NCBI GenBank assembly: GCA_949878435.1
Contig: CATLAK010000008.1
Span: forward strand, 1-64,000
Reading direction: 5' to 3'
Source: an uncultured Lachnospiraceae bacterium
GTDB lineage: Bacteria > Bacillota > Clostridia > Lachnospirales > Lachnospiraceae
DNA: 64,000 bases
Shown: positions 16,918-24,535 of the stretch, in pieces
How positions within the stretch are numbered: position 1 is the stretch's first letter
Layout of the letters: the number at the start of each line of letters is the position of its first letter
Program-made: the position numbers and the translations under genes
The notes under the pieces: generated by a model
Databases searched by the model: none
What the model was told of the DNA's origin: nothing
What the model saw: the letters and a program-made list of their open reading frames with translations, nothing else

Positions 16918-17315
16918 GTAAAACTGATGGTAAAAAATGTATTTTAGCGGTGGATGACACTGCGATTGTCCTAACACGGATTTCAAATACCCTTCGGAAT
17001 GACTATGAAGTGATTACTGTCAATTCAGGGGTACGGGCCTTAAAATATTTAGAGCAGGAGAAACCGGATCTTATTCTGCTGGATATTCGGATGGCGCAAA
17101 AAAACGGCATCGAGACGCTCAAGGAAATACGTAAGATGAAGGACCGGGAGGACATACCGGTAATCATGCTTACCGGTGTGGAGGATAAGGACAGTGTTTT
17201 GGAAAGCGCCAAGCTGGGGATATGCGATTACATATTGAAGCCCTTTTATTCTGATGACCTGCTCAAAAGGATTCGGCGGGCATTTGAACAGGAGGAAGAG
17301 AGACGTACAGAATAA
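16914..17315 (+). CDS. Stand-alone response regulator receiver
   Basis: A 133-residue single-domain receiver. Acidic pair in AVDDTAIVLTRI, phosphoacceptor Asp in LILLDIRMAQKNG, Thr in IMLTGVEDKDS and Lys in YILKPF are all present. There is no output domain. It is translationally coupled to the hybrid kinase by an ATGA overlap, which makes it the most likely acceptor of phosphate from the Hpt domain or a modulator of the kinase. A CheX-like gene follows 22 nt later. Confidence 0.93.
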   Translation: MSKTDGKKCILAVDDTAIVLTRISNTLRNDYEVITVNSGVRALKYLEQEKPDLILLDIRMAQKNGIETLKEIRKMKDREDIPVIMLTGVEDKDSVLESAKLGICDYILKPFYSDDLLKRIRRAFEQEEERRTE

Positions 17316-17337
17316 AAGAAAAGGGGGGATTTGCGGA

Positions 17338-17826
17338 ATGAATACAGCTATTGCAAAAGATGAACTCGAGAAGATATTGGATCAGGCAGTTCAGGATGTG
17401 ACGGAGCGCACCGCAGGCGTGCGCCTGCATCAGGGAGACAAGTCGCCGGGAGAAGATTTGTGTACGGTTCAGATTACTTTTGACAAAGGATTTAGCACTA
17501 GTCTCACTCTCTGTGCAGATACCGGGCTGCTGTATCGTATGGCATGCAACTCTTTTCATGAGGAGTCGATCAGTCCTGAAGATCTGGAGGAATTCAGCAA
17601 AGAATATTTTAATGTACTTTGTGGCAGGATAGTGGGGGCTATGTTTAAAGCTACACAGGTTCCGGCTCATTTTGGCCCGCCTGAGTTCTATCGCGGCCGC
17701 TATGAACCTGAGGGACGTGAGGCACAATTCGTGCTCACGTATACTGACGAGTACTGTGGGGGTGCCCAGTTGATTCATCATGTACCTTGTTCTGAGGAAA
17801 ACGGGGCTGTTTCAGGTGATGTCTGA
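17338..17826 (+). CDS. CheX-like chemotaxis phosphatase domain protein
   Basis: A 162-residue protein that resembles the CheX/CheC phosphatase fold. CheX dephosphorylates CheY through a conserved Glu-x-x-Asn pair on a helix. The segment EFSKEYFNVLCGRIVG around residues 82-97 fits that helix, with Glu and Asn three apart. The flanking beta-rich segments (VQITFDKGFSTSLTL; QFVLTYTDEYCGGAQL) also fit. The start at 17338 has AAGGGGGGAT at 17321-17330. It is sandwiched between two stand-alone receivers, so its likely role is to remove phosphate from one of them. The family call is by motif and context. Confidence 0.72.
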   Translation: MNTAIAKDELEKILDQAVQDVTERTAGVRLHQGDKSPGEDLCTVQITFDKGFSTSLTLCADTGLLYRMACNSFHEESISPEDLEEFSKEYFNVLCGRIVGAMFKATQVPAHFGPPEFYRGRYEPEGREAQFVLTYTDEYCGGAQLIHHVPCSEENGAVSGDV

Positions 17827-17844
17827 GAGAAGGGAGCATATGAA

Positions 17845-18207
17845 ATGAGTAAGCGAATTATGGTGGTAGATGATTCCCGGCTGGTCCGGGTTCAATTAGG
17901 TGATATCCTGGAAGGTACGGAATATGAGATCGTGGCATACTGCAGAAGCGGGGAGGACGCCATTGAGAAGTATGATGAAGTGAAACCCGATCTGGTGACG
18001 ATGGATATTATTATGCAGGGAATGGATGGGATGGACGCTGCTGCGCAAATTTTGAAAGAGCATCCAGATGCAAGGATCGTTATGGTTTCTTCTTTGGCAT
18101 ATGATGATACTTATGAGATGGCTAAAACCATTGGTGCAAAGGGCTTTGTGGATAAACCTTTTCATCAGGAGCAGCTGATCAGGGCATTCGAACAGGCACT
18201 GTCTTAA
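17845..18207 (+). CDS. CheY-like response regulator
   Basis: A 120-residue single receiver domain. VVDDSRLVR holds the acidic pair, VTMDIIMQGMDGMDAA the phosphoacceptor Asp, VMVSSLAYDD the conserved Ser/Thr position and FVDKPFHQEQL the Lys. The sequence is closest in style to CheY from chemotaxis systems (KRIMVVDDSRLVR). It ends the four-gene cassette and is followed by a hairpin terminator. With no effector domain it must act through a protein partner. The window has no other chemotaxis gene except the CheX-like proteins. Confidence 0.93.
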   Translation: MSKRIMVVDDSRLVRVQLGDILEGTEYEIVAYCRSGEDAIEKYDEVKPDLVTMDIIMQGMDGMDAAAQILKEHPDARIVMVSSLAYDDTYEMAKTIGAKGFVDKPFHQEQLIRAFEQALS

Positions 18208-18246
18208 CTGCAGGGTGTGGAAGAGAATAACCAGCCAATGAAAGGA

Positions 18247-18281
18247 TGGCATGACCGTTTTATTACAGTCATGTCATTTTT
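18247..18281 (+). terminator. Intrinsic terminator after the signalling cassette
   Basis: GGCATGAC (18248-18255) pairs with GTCATGTC (18268-18275) with one G-T pair, extended by a T-A pair, followed by five T. It closes the histidine kinase operon before spmA. Confidence 0.75.
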
Positions 18282-18338
18282 GCTGAGTATAAAAAATAGG
18301 ATTATATAGAAAATAAAAAGAAGAAAAGAGAAGGGAAA

Positions 18339-19004
18339 ATGCTGAATTATATATGGGCGGCAATGATTATTGTGGGAATTATTTTCGGCGCGATTAACGG
18401 AAATATGAAGGAGGTGACAGAAGCGGCGCTGGACAGCGCGGGTGAGGCGGTATCGCTCTGCATTGCCATGGCGGGAATCATGGCACTCTGGGTGGGGCTT
18501 ATGGAAATTGCAGAGAGCTCCGGTCTGATTTTAAGGCTCACCAACGGTTTATCGCCGTTTATTTCTTTTATGTTTCCCGGGCTGCCGAAGAGGCATAAGG
18601 CGAGAGACTATATCTCGATGAATATTATTGCAAATATTTTGGGACTGGGCTGGGCTTGCACGCCGGCTGGGCTTAAAGCGATGGAGGAGCTTGCGAAGCT
18701 GGAGGAGGAGAGAGGGACGCCGGGGTATGTTTCGTCGGGCGGGATAGCCGCAAGCAGCGGCGCGGAAACTTGGGATGGGAGAAAGGGAAAACAGGAGCGC
18801 GTCGCCAGCAATGAAATGTGTACGTTTTTGATATTGAATATTTCTTCTTTGCAGTTGATACCTGTTAATATGATTGCGTACAGGCAGCAGTACGGGAGCG
18901 TGAATCCAGCGGGAATAATTGCGCCGGCGATTGTGGCGACATTAATAAGCACGCTGGTGGCAGTGGTGTATTGTAAGGGTAAGAATAGAAAACGGAGAGC
19001 GTAA
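18339..19004 (+). CDS. spmA: Spore maturation protein A
   Basis: A 221-residue membrane protein of the SpmA family (nucleoside-recognition/Gate fold), needed with SpmB for full spore-core dehydration and heat resistance in Bacillus and Clostridium. Family signatures: IFGAINGNMKEVTEAALDSA, MALWVGLMEIAE, YISMNIIANILGLGWACTPAGLKAM and SNEMCTFLILNISSLQLIPVNMIAYR. It has about five membrane segments. Compared with the usual about 195 residues there is a hydrophilic insertion near residues 125-150 (ERGTPGYV...GRKGKQERV). The partner spmB normally follows but is absent here. A degenerate copy of its 5' end lies 4.6 kb upstream. Confidence 0.93.
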   Translation: MLNYIWAAMIIVGIIFGAINGNMKEVTEAALDSAGEAVSLCIAMAGIMALWVGLMEIAESSGLILRLTNGLSPFISFMFPGLPKRHKARDYISMNIIANILGLGWACTPAGLKAMEELAKLEEERGTPGYVSSGGIAASSGAETWDGRKGKQERVASNEMCTFLILNISSLQLIPVNMIAYRQQYGSVNPAGIIAPAIVATLISTLVAVVYCKGKNRKRRA

Positions 19005-19059
19005 AACGCTCCGCTGGCTGTCCTGTTAATAATGACCCAATGAATAGAATTATGACTGC

Positions 19060-19749
19060 TCAGGCGCGAGCACAATAAATCTGATCATCAGGCAGCAGAC
19101 CATAGGTATAAATGTCTTCATAGGAAAAGAGCTCCTGAGCGGTGACACATTTAACAGAGAACCCGGCGGCTTCCAGATGCTTTTGGTAGTCACGCCCATA
19201 TTTTCGAACGTGGTCGCACTGCCCATAATATTTTAAACGAAGAATATCGGTATTAATAGCAGGATCTTCCAAGGTTTCTTCCAGGCTGTTATCAATGGGA
19301 ACATTAATAAAGGCAATGCCGTTTTTCTTTAATACTCGTTTTAGCTCAGATAAGGCGAGCTGCTCCTGAGGAATATGTTCTAAAACATGATTGCATAGGA
19401 TATAATCAAATTTATGATCTTCATAAGGAAGGCTGGTAAGGTCTACATAGTCCCGCATTTTTTGTCCGCAAACAGTATAGCCTTCCCACTTGTCAACCGG
19501 ATAGTAGTCAATTTGCTTATTATGGGAAAATGGCAGAAAAAATATTTCCTCCGGTGCGCAATGTAAAACGGAAATTGGAGATTTGGAGCAAAAAAGGTCT
19601 GTTTCTTGATTGTAATACAGCCACTGTATTCTGTGACGTTCATAACTTTTGCAATAAGGGCATTGAACATGAAAAGATATATGATCCCCTGAGACGATAG
19701 GATAAAAATAGGGAAAAGAATTCTTACAAAAAGGACAGCGGTGAACCAT
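19060..19749 (-). CDS. SAM-dependent methyltransferase with N-terminal zinc ribbon
   Basis: A 229-residue class I methyltransferase of the Methyltransf_11 type. The N-terminus carries two CxxC pairs (HRCPFCKNSF and VQCPYCKSYER), probably a zinc ribbon. The catalytic domain has YVDLTSLPYEDHKFDYILCNHVLEHI, the motif following the SAM site, and LKRVLKKNGIAFINVPI. The classical GxGxG loop is replaced by HCAPEE, as in methyltransferases from surface-polysaccharide loci. Substrate is unknown. It is a lone leftward gene between spmA and the FliD-like gene and ends 55 nt from the spmA stop. Confidence 0.82.
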   Translation of the reverse strand: MVHRCPFCKNSFPYFYPIVSGDHISFHVQCPYCKSYERHRIQWLYYNQETDLFCSKSPISVLHCAPEEIFFLPFSHNKQIDYYPVDKWEGYTVCGQKMRDYVDLTSLPYEDHKFDYILCNHVLEHIPQEQLALSELKRVLKKNGIAFINVPIDNSLEETLEDPAINTDILRLKYYGQCDHVRKYGRDYQKHLEAAGFSVKCVTAQELFSYEDIYTYGLLPDDQIYCARA

Positions 19750-19854
19750 ACGTGCAGCAGGGGGTAAGAATTTTCCTTTTATCTTTATGCAAAGTTATTT
19801 TATTACAGAGACAACACTTTTTGTTACGATAATCCTGATTTTTTTTGAACTGTC

Positions 19855-19883
19855 TTGAAATCTTGAAATGCAGATGTTATATT
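19855..19883 (+). promoter_or_regulatory. Sigma-A-type promoter of the FliD-like gene
   Basis: TTGAAA at 19855-19860 and TATATT at 19878-19883 are separated by exactly 17 bases, about 90 bases before the start codon. No flagellar sigma-28 signature was seen. Confidence 0.6.
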
Positions 19884-19973
19884 AATATTAACTATAGATA
19901 TTTTGCGCCGATATATTATATGTATCGGAGTAAGGACATGGAAGTCCATATTTTATTCAAAGGAGTGATGACA

Positions 19974-21185
19974 ATGGGTATCCGTATTAATGTGGGTAAC
20001 AATCAGGATTATTCTTATTTATTCCAGGGTCTTTCGTCCAGCAGCGGCGGAATGGGGAATTTGAATTTTCTCTCAGATTATGCCAGCATTAAAAATGGCA
20101 GCTATGGTAAGCTTTTGAAGACTTATTATGGCACGAGCCAGAGTTCAAGTACAGCGGCGAGCAGCAAGAAATACGGCTCAAACAATGTTCTTGAAAGAAT
20201 TCTGGAAGAGAAGAAGAATCCGAAGGTTTCCAAGGATGTACAAAAGGCAAATGGTAATTTGACCATGGGGCTTTCAAGCCTGAAAAATTCTGTTTCGGCA
20301 TTGCAAAGTGACAAAACGTACACAGACACAGAAAAGGGGCAGAGTGCAGCAGAGAAGGTGGTTTCTGCAGTAAAATCCTATGTGTCAGATTACAACAAGG
20401 TTGTAAGTGCAGCAAAAGGCTCTACGCTGGCTAATAAGACGGCATATGTGGCAAATATGATGAGAAGTTCGGCTACGAATGCAGATAAGCTTTCGGAAAT
20501 CGGTGTCACGATTAATTCAGATGGGACACTTGAACTTAACGAAGCTAAGCTGAAGGCAGCAGGTACTTCCAAGGTGCAGGAACTGTTTTCGCCCGATAAT
20601 ATCATGAGCTATGGCTCTATGATTGCATCCCGCGTCCAGTTTGCAGGCGGCTCCGCCAGTACAGATGCTGCAGACAGTACAGGGACGAACAATACGGCGG
20701 GTTCTGCCGCTGTTTCCCTCAAGGAAGATGGCAGAGCGCTTGCATCTGACAAATTGTATGAAAAGGTAAAGGATAAGGACGGCAATGAGACAAATCAATA
20801 TGATATTGATAAAATTTTTGCCACAGCAAAGAGTTTTGTAAGCAATTACAACAAGATGTTCGACGCTGCTGAATCCAGTTCAAATTCCGGCGTATTAGCA
20901 AATCTGTCTTATATTAGAGAAAAGACAGCACGCAATGAGGATGTACTTAAGCAGTTTGGAATCAGTGTGGACCAGAAGGGCAGAATGAAGATTGATGAGG
21001 ACACATTCAAGAAAGCAGATATGTCTAAAGTACAACAGTTTTTCAAGGACTACGGTTCTTCTGTTGCCACGAATGCATCACTGGTAGATTACTATATGAC
21101 TACTCAGGCGAATGCTGCCAGCGGTTATACAGCTACTGGCGAATATAGCGTACAGGGAAGTTCCCGTTACGCAGGCACCGTATAA
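19974..21185 (+). CDS. FliD C-terminal-like protein with two internal repeats
   Basis: A 403-residue hydrophilic protein without a signal peptide. The region around residues 120-215 and the region around 275-375 resemble each other. Each has a helix with YVSDYNKVVSAA or FVSNYNKMFDAA, a segment ATNADKLSEIGVTINSDGTLELNEAKL or ARNEDVLKQFGISVDQKGRMKIDEDTF, and an ending KVQELF or KVQQFF. These segments match the C-terminal part of flagellar cap protein FliD (LxxIGI.....GxLxID). The N-terminus is serine and glycine rich. The start at 19974 has AGGAGTG just before it. The gene has its own promoter and terminator. It could be an exported flagellar-like protein or a derived paralogue in a non-flagellar role. 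Confidence 0.72.
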   Translation: MGIRINVGNNQDYSYLFQGLSSSSGGMGNLNFLSDYASIKNGSYGKLLKTYYGTSQSSSTAASSKKYGSNNVLERILEEKKNPKVSKDVQKANGNLTMGLSSLKNSVSALQSDKTYTDTEKGQSAAEKVVSAVKSYVSDYNKVVSAAKGSTLANKTAYVANMMRSSATNADKLSEIGVTINSDGTLELNEAKLKAAGTSKVQELFSPDNIMSYGSMIASRVQFAGGSASTDAADSTGTNNTAGSAAVSLKEDGRALASDKLYEKVKDKDGNETNQYDIDKIFATAKSFVSNYNKMFDAAESSSNSGVLANLSYIREKTARNEDVLKQFGISVDQKGRMKIDEDTFKKADMSKVQQFFKDYGSSVATNASLVDYYMTTQANAASGYTATGEYSVQGSSRYAGTV

Positions 21186-21208
21186 TTACTGTAAGGTGAA
21201 AGATATGA

Positions 21209-21238
21209 GGCGAAGAGTGTGAAAACTCTTCGCCTTTT
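21209..21238 (+). terminator. Intrinsic terminator after the FliD-like gene
   Basis: A perfect 10-bp stem GGCGAAGAGT (21209-21218) with ACTCTTCGCC (21225-21234), a 6-base loop, then TTTT and an AT-rich tail. Confidence 0.9.
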
Positions 21239-21276
21239 AAATTATTATATCAGATAATCCGTTGTAATAAGATGCG

Positions 21277-22158
21277 TTATTCTAATTGAATGCAAAAGGC
21301 AAAATACCCATTTCCAGTGTTGAGCAACAGGTTGTAATCAAAATATTCTGCGGAAAATTCTTTTTGAAATTGATCTGCTGTCATTACGTGACTGCTTTCT
21401 AACTGATATTGAGAAGTTAGATGAAGATGGATGGCAACTTGGTCTGCTATTTGCTGTGAAAGTTCTTTGATAGCATTAATAACCATTTTGTCCATTTTTT
21501 TAAAAGGTATTCCCAGCATAGAGCTTACAATATGGAGGGTCAGGCTTTCCTCGAAGTCCATAAAAAGCTGTACATGTTTTCCTTCTTTTGAATGATAGGT
21601 TAATCGATTGACAATGCTATTGCCGAAGTTTTCCCCACTGTAATGCTCACTGATGACTTCTGTCTGCAATCGGAAGATTTGCTCTAAGGTATTGGTGAGC
21701 GCATCCTCTAAGATTCTCATATCTTTCCCGGCATTGTCTTTTTTCCATTTATTTGAAATTTTTCCAGTGATGGCACGATCCTCTATCATGATGTGGGCAG
21801 TCAGCCATCCAAGGCAGATGCCGAGAAAATGTTGAATAGATTCTTGAGAATAGTTTGAATCTGATAAATCTTTTTCGAGGGCGGGAAGTGTTTTGTAACG
21901 CATATCGTCATGCAAACGTTTGTGCACTTCATATTCCTTGTATCCGATGGACTGCATATATGCTTCCTCATCGGTAAAGTGTTCTATAGCATAGCTTTTA
22001 AAATACTTGATTCCTTCAGCGCATGCCCATTTTCCATTATTTTCGTCTTTGCTTAAGTGAATCAGTTTACGTACAATCGAAAAAAGTTTCCGGTGTGCAT
22101 CATCAATGGAATCAACCCCAATGTTAAACTGTTTGTTCCATTCTGTTGTTTTAGTCAT
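21277..22158 (-). CDS. Bacteriohemerythrin fused to a CheX-like domain
   Basis: A 293-residue cytoplasmic protein. Residues 1-135 are a hemerythrin domain with the di-iron ligand pattern: VDSIDDAHRKLFSIV, HFTDEEAYM, EYEVHKRLHDDM and WLTAHIMIEDRAI. Such domains bind oxygen or nitric oxide at a di-iron site. The C-terminal 150 residues (FMDFEESLTLHIVSSMLG...MVINAIKELSQQIADQVAIHL) resemble a CheX-type domain, with a Glu-x-x-Gln helix in the position of the CheX Glu-x-x-Asn. An oxygen- or NO-responsive modulator of receiver phosphorylation is a plausible role. The gene is leftward and stands alone, with its own AT-rich leader before the ECF operon. Confidence 0.8.
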   Translation of the reverse strand: MTKTTEWNKQFNIGVDSIDDAHRKLFSIVRKLIHLSKDENNGKWACAEGIKYFKSYAIEHFTDEEAYMQSIGYKEYEVHKRLHDDMRYKTLPALEKDLSDSNYSQESIQHFLGICLGWLTAHIMIEDRAITGKISNKWKKDNAGKDMRILEDALTNTLEQIFRLQTEVISEHYSGENFGNSIVNRLTYHSKEGKHVQLFMDFEESLTLHIVSSMLGIPFKKMDKMVINAIKELSQQIADQVAIHLHLTSQYQLESSHVMTADQFQKEFSAEYFDYNLLLNTGNGYFAFCIQLE

Positions 22159-22334
22159 TTTTCTCCTTTATTTTTAAAAGAAATCTTTTATCATGATTGC
22201 TCATGGAATATTTTGATTCCAGAGCAGTTATATGAATAATATATGTCGAATAATGGGAATGTGTTTACCAAATCATTTTTAGGTATGTACTTCGTTATAA
22301 TAAACAGGGGACGCCCTAAAAGGAGTAAATCTTG

Positions 22335-22859
22335 ATGCGCGAAGAGATGCTATTAAAAAAATTAAAGGAGGGAGAGGAATCTGCATTGGAGCAGCTGGTC
22401 TGTCTGTATTACCCGGATATTCTAAGGTATTGCATCTGGCATGCGCCGGATCGCCACCTAGCGGAGGATGCAGCGCAGGAGACGTTTTTAAAAGCAATCA
22501 ATTATGTGGGTGCCTGTGGATTTTCGGGAAAGTTTAAAGCGTTTTTATATAAAATTGCATTGAACACATGCAGGGATATGCAAAAGAATAAATGGTCGAA
22601 GCGAATGCCGTTAGATGCGGTGGCGGATGAGGTTTCTTATGAGGATGGCGGGTTTACGGACGTTGAAGAGACACTTGCCATAAGAGCGTACACACGGGGG
22701 TTAGATAATTTGTCACAGGAGATTATTCTTTTGCGTTTTCGCCAGAACTTAAAGCTGCGTGAAATTGCGGAAGTCTTAGGGGTGCCTATGCGGACGGTGC
22801 AGTCAAAGCTGCGGGCGGCATTGAGGCGGATAGAAAAGGAGCTGGGAGGAGGAAGATGA
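22335..22859 (+). CDS. ECF-type RNA polymerase sigma factor
   Basis: A 174-residue sigma-70 family extracytoplasmic-function factor. Region 2 shows YYPDILRYCIWHAPDRHLAEDAAQETFLKAI. Region 4 shows LSQEIILLRFRQNLKLREIAEVLGVPMRTVQSKLRAALRRI with its helix-turn-helix. The start is ATG at 22335, preceded by AGGAG at 22321-22325; an in-frame TTG directly before it is less likely. A TATAAT at 22296-22301 lies in the leader. The stop overlaps the start of the following membrane protein (ATGA), which suggests a sigma/anti-sigma pair controlling the ABC exporter genes behind. Confidence 0.93.
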   Translation: MREEMLLKKLKEGEESALEQLVCLYYPDILRYCIWHAPDRHLAEDAAQETFLKAINYVGACGFSGKFKAFLYKIALNTCRDMQKNKWSKRMPLDAVADEVSYEDGGFTDVEETLAIRAYTRGLDNLSQEIILLRFRQNLKLREIAEVLGVPMRTVQSKLRAALRRIEKELGGGR

Positions 22860-23629
22860 TGGGAAACCGTACTCTTAACAATAAAATCAAACATGCATTG
22901 TCAGGCGGATCAATCGAAGTATCACAAGCCCAGATGAGTGAGATAATTCGCTTATCAAAAGTACAATTTGAAAAAAGAAGGGTAAAAAAAAGAATGGGAT
23001 TTGGAGAATTGCTGCTTTCACAGATTCGCTTTGCAGGCTTGCGAATCTGGGGGGTGGAAATCATAACGGCAATTTTGCTTGGGCTTATCTTGCAAGGATT
23101 TTTGATGGAACCTTATTTTTTGACAGCCAGAAAAGCAGCCCTTTTTTTGAGCTGTGCGATGATAGGTGCCTCGCTGCTTTTGCTGCCGTTTATTTACCGC
23201 TCATCCCGCTTTCAAATGACGGAAATAGAAGGCGCTGCTTATTTTTCAATCAGGAGAATTTTGATTTGCCGGTTCCTGCTGTTTTTTGGCGGGGAAGTTG
23301 TGATTGCGGCGGCGGTAGGTATCATTGGTTACGCGGTGCAGTTTGAGAATGGTTCTATGCTGATTTACGTATTACTTCCGCTTTTGATTACAGGTGACGG
23401 CATATTATTTTGCCTTAAAAATGTGCCGCTGGAAAAAATCTGCTTTCATTATCTGGGATATGCAGGGGTACTGCTTTTACTTCTTATCATATGCTATTAT
23501 GCCGCACCGTGGATGTTTGATGGTGGATTTCTGGCGCTGCCGCTTGGCGCAGGCGCTGGATTGATGGGTTATTTTATTCAGCAGTGTAACAGCCTGGTGA
23601 AACGACCTGAAGAGACGTTATTTGTGTGA
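22856..23629 (+). CDS. Multi-pass membrane protein, putative anti-sigma factor
   Basis: A 257-residue protein with a basic cytoplasmic N-terminus of about 55 residues (including SEIIRLSKVQFEKRRVKKRMG) and about six hydrophobic helices. No family motif is recognised. Its translational coupling to the ECF sigma gene, together with a soluble N-terminus and membrane C-terminus, is the usual arrangement of anti-sigma factors, so that role is inferred. An alternative is an accessory membrane subunit of the ABC exporter encoded immediately downstream. Confidence 0.65.
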   Translation: MMGNRTLNNKIKHALSGGSIEVSQAQMSEIIRLSKVQFEKRRVKKRMGFGELLLSQIRFAGLRIWGVEIITAILLGLILQGFLMEPYFLTARKAALFLSCAMIGASLLLLPFIYRSSRFQMTEIEGAAYFSIRRILICRFLLFFGGEVVIAAAVGIIGYAVQFENGSMLIYVLLPLLITGDGILFCLKNVPLEKICFHYLGYAGVLLLLLIICYYAAPWMFDGGFLALPLGAGAGLMGYFIQQCNSLVKRPEETLFV

Positions 23630-23659
23630 AGGAGGAAAGGTTTCGGAATGGAGGAAAAA

Positions 23660-24535
23660 ATGGAGTTAAGATTGGAACATATTACAAAGCAATATAAGGA
23701 TAAACTTGCAGTGGATGATGTTTCCCTTACGCTGACCCCGGGGGTATGGGGAATGTTAGGTGCAAATGGTGCGGGAAAGACCACCCTGATGCGGATGATT
23801 GCGGGAATCATGAAACCTACTGCCGGTGAAATCTTATATGATAACATTTCTATTCAGAGCCTTGGGGGAGAGTATCGGAATATTTTTGGGTATTTGCCTC
23901 AGGAGTTTGGATTTTATCCGGAATTTACGGTTTTGAGTTATCTTGAATATGTGGCGGCGCTAAAGGGACTGCCTAAAAAAGAGGCAAAGGATAAGATAGA
24001 GGCGCTCTTAGAACAGCTTACCTTGTCTGATGTGAGAAAAAAGAAAATTGTAAAACTGTCAGGCGGGATGAAACGCAGGGTGGGTATCGCCCAGGCACTG
24101 CTTAATGACCCGGAAGTGCTTATCTTGGACGAACCTACCAGTGGATTGGATCCTGGCGAGAGGGTGCGCTTTAGAAACCTTCTTTCTAAATTTGCCAAGG
24201 AAAGGATTGTGCTTATATCCACCCATATCGTGCCGGATGTAGAGTACATTGCAAATCAGAATGCAGTCATTAAAAACGGAAAGATCATTGCGGTGGGAAC
24301 TACCCAGGAATTGGTAAAAATGGTGGAAGGAAAGGTTTTTCGCTGTACCGTCAGTCAGGAAGAGTTTGCAAAGTGGGAGCAGAGTCTCAGGATCGTAAAT
24401 ATAAAAAACGAAGCAGATGGCAGGATTTCTCTGCGGTATCTGTCAGATGAACCCCGGACGGGGCACGAGGTGTGTGCCGATCCCCGGCTGGAGGATCTGT
24501 ATCTTTGGATGTTTCCCCAGGAGGTGAGAGCATGA
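23660..24535 (+). CDS. ABC transporter ATP-binding protein (BcrA type)
   Basis: A 291-residue ABC ATPase. Walker A is GANGAGKTT, the Q-loop is YLPQEFGFYP, the signature is LSGGMKRRVG and Walker B is VLILDEPTSG; the switch His is in LISTHIVPD. The C-terminal extension of about 80 residues is typical of BcrA/NatA-type exporters for peptides or ions. The start at 23660 has GGAGG at 23650-23654; an upstream ATG at 23648 would add four residues. The stop overlaps the permease start as ATGA, so the two subunits are co-translated. Confidence 0.93.
   Translation: MELRLEHITKQYKDKLAVDDVSLTLTPGVWGMLGANGAGKTTLMRMIAGIMKPTAGEILYDNISIQSLGGEYRNIFGYLPQEFGFYPEFTVLSYLEYVAALKGLPKKEAKDKIEALLEQLTLSDVRKKKIVKLSGGMKRRVGIAQALLNDPEVLILDEPTSGLDPGERVRFRNLLSKFAKERIVLISTHIVPDVEYIANQNAVIKNGKIIAVGTTQELVKMVEGKVFRCTVSQEEFAKWEQSLRIVNIKNEADGRISLRYLSDEPRTGHEVCADPRLEDLYLWMFPQEVRA

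Noticed and set aside
18990-19012. Hairpin at the spmA stop as a terminator
   Set aside because: The short GAGCG/CGCTC stem lacks a T run on either strand.
21600-22200. Short plus-strand frames opposite the hemerythrin gene
   Set aside because: They lie antisense to a well-supported gene and have no start signals or similarity.
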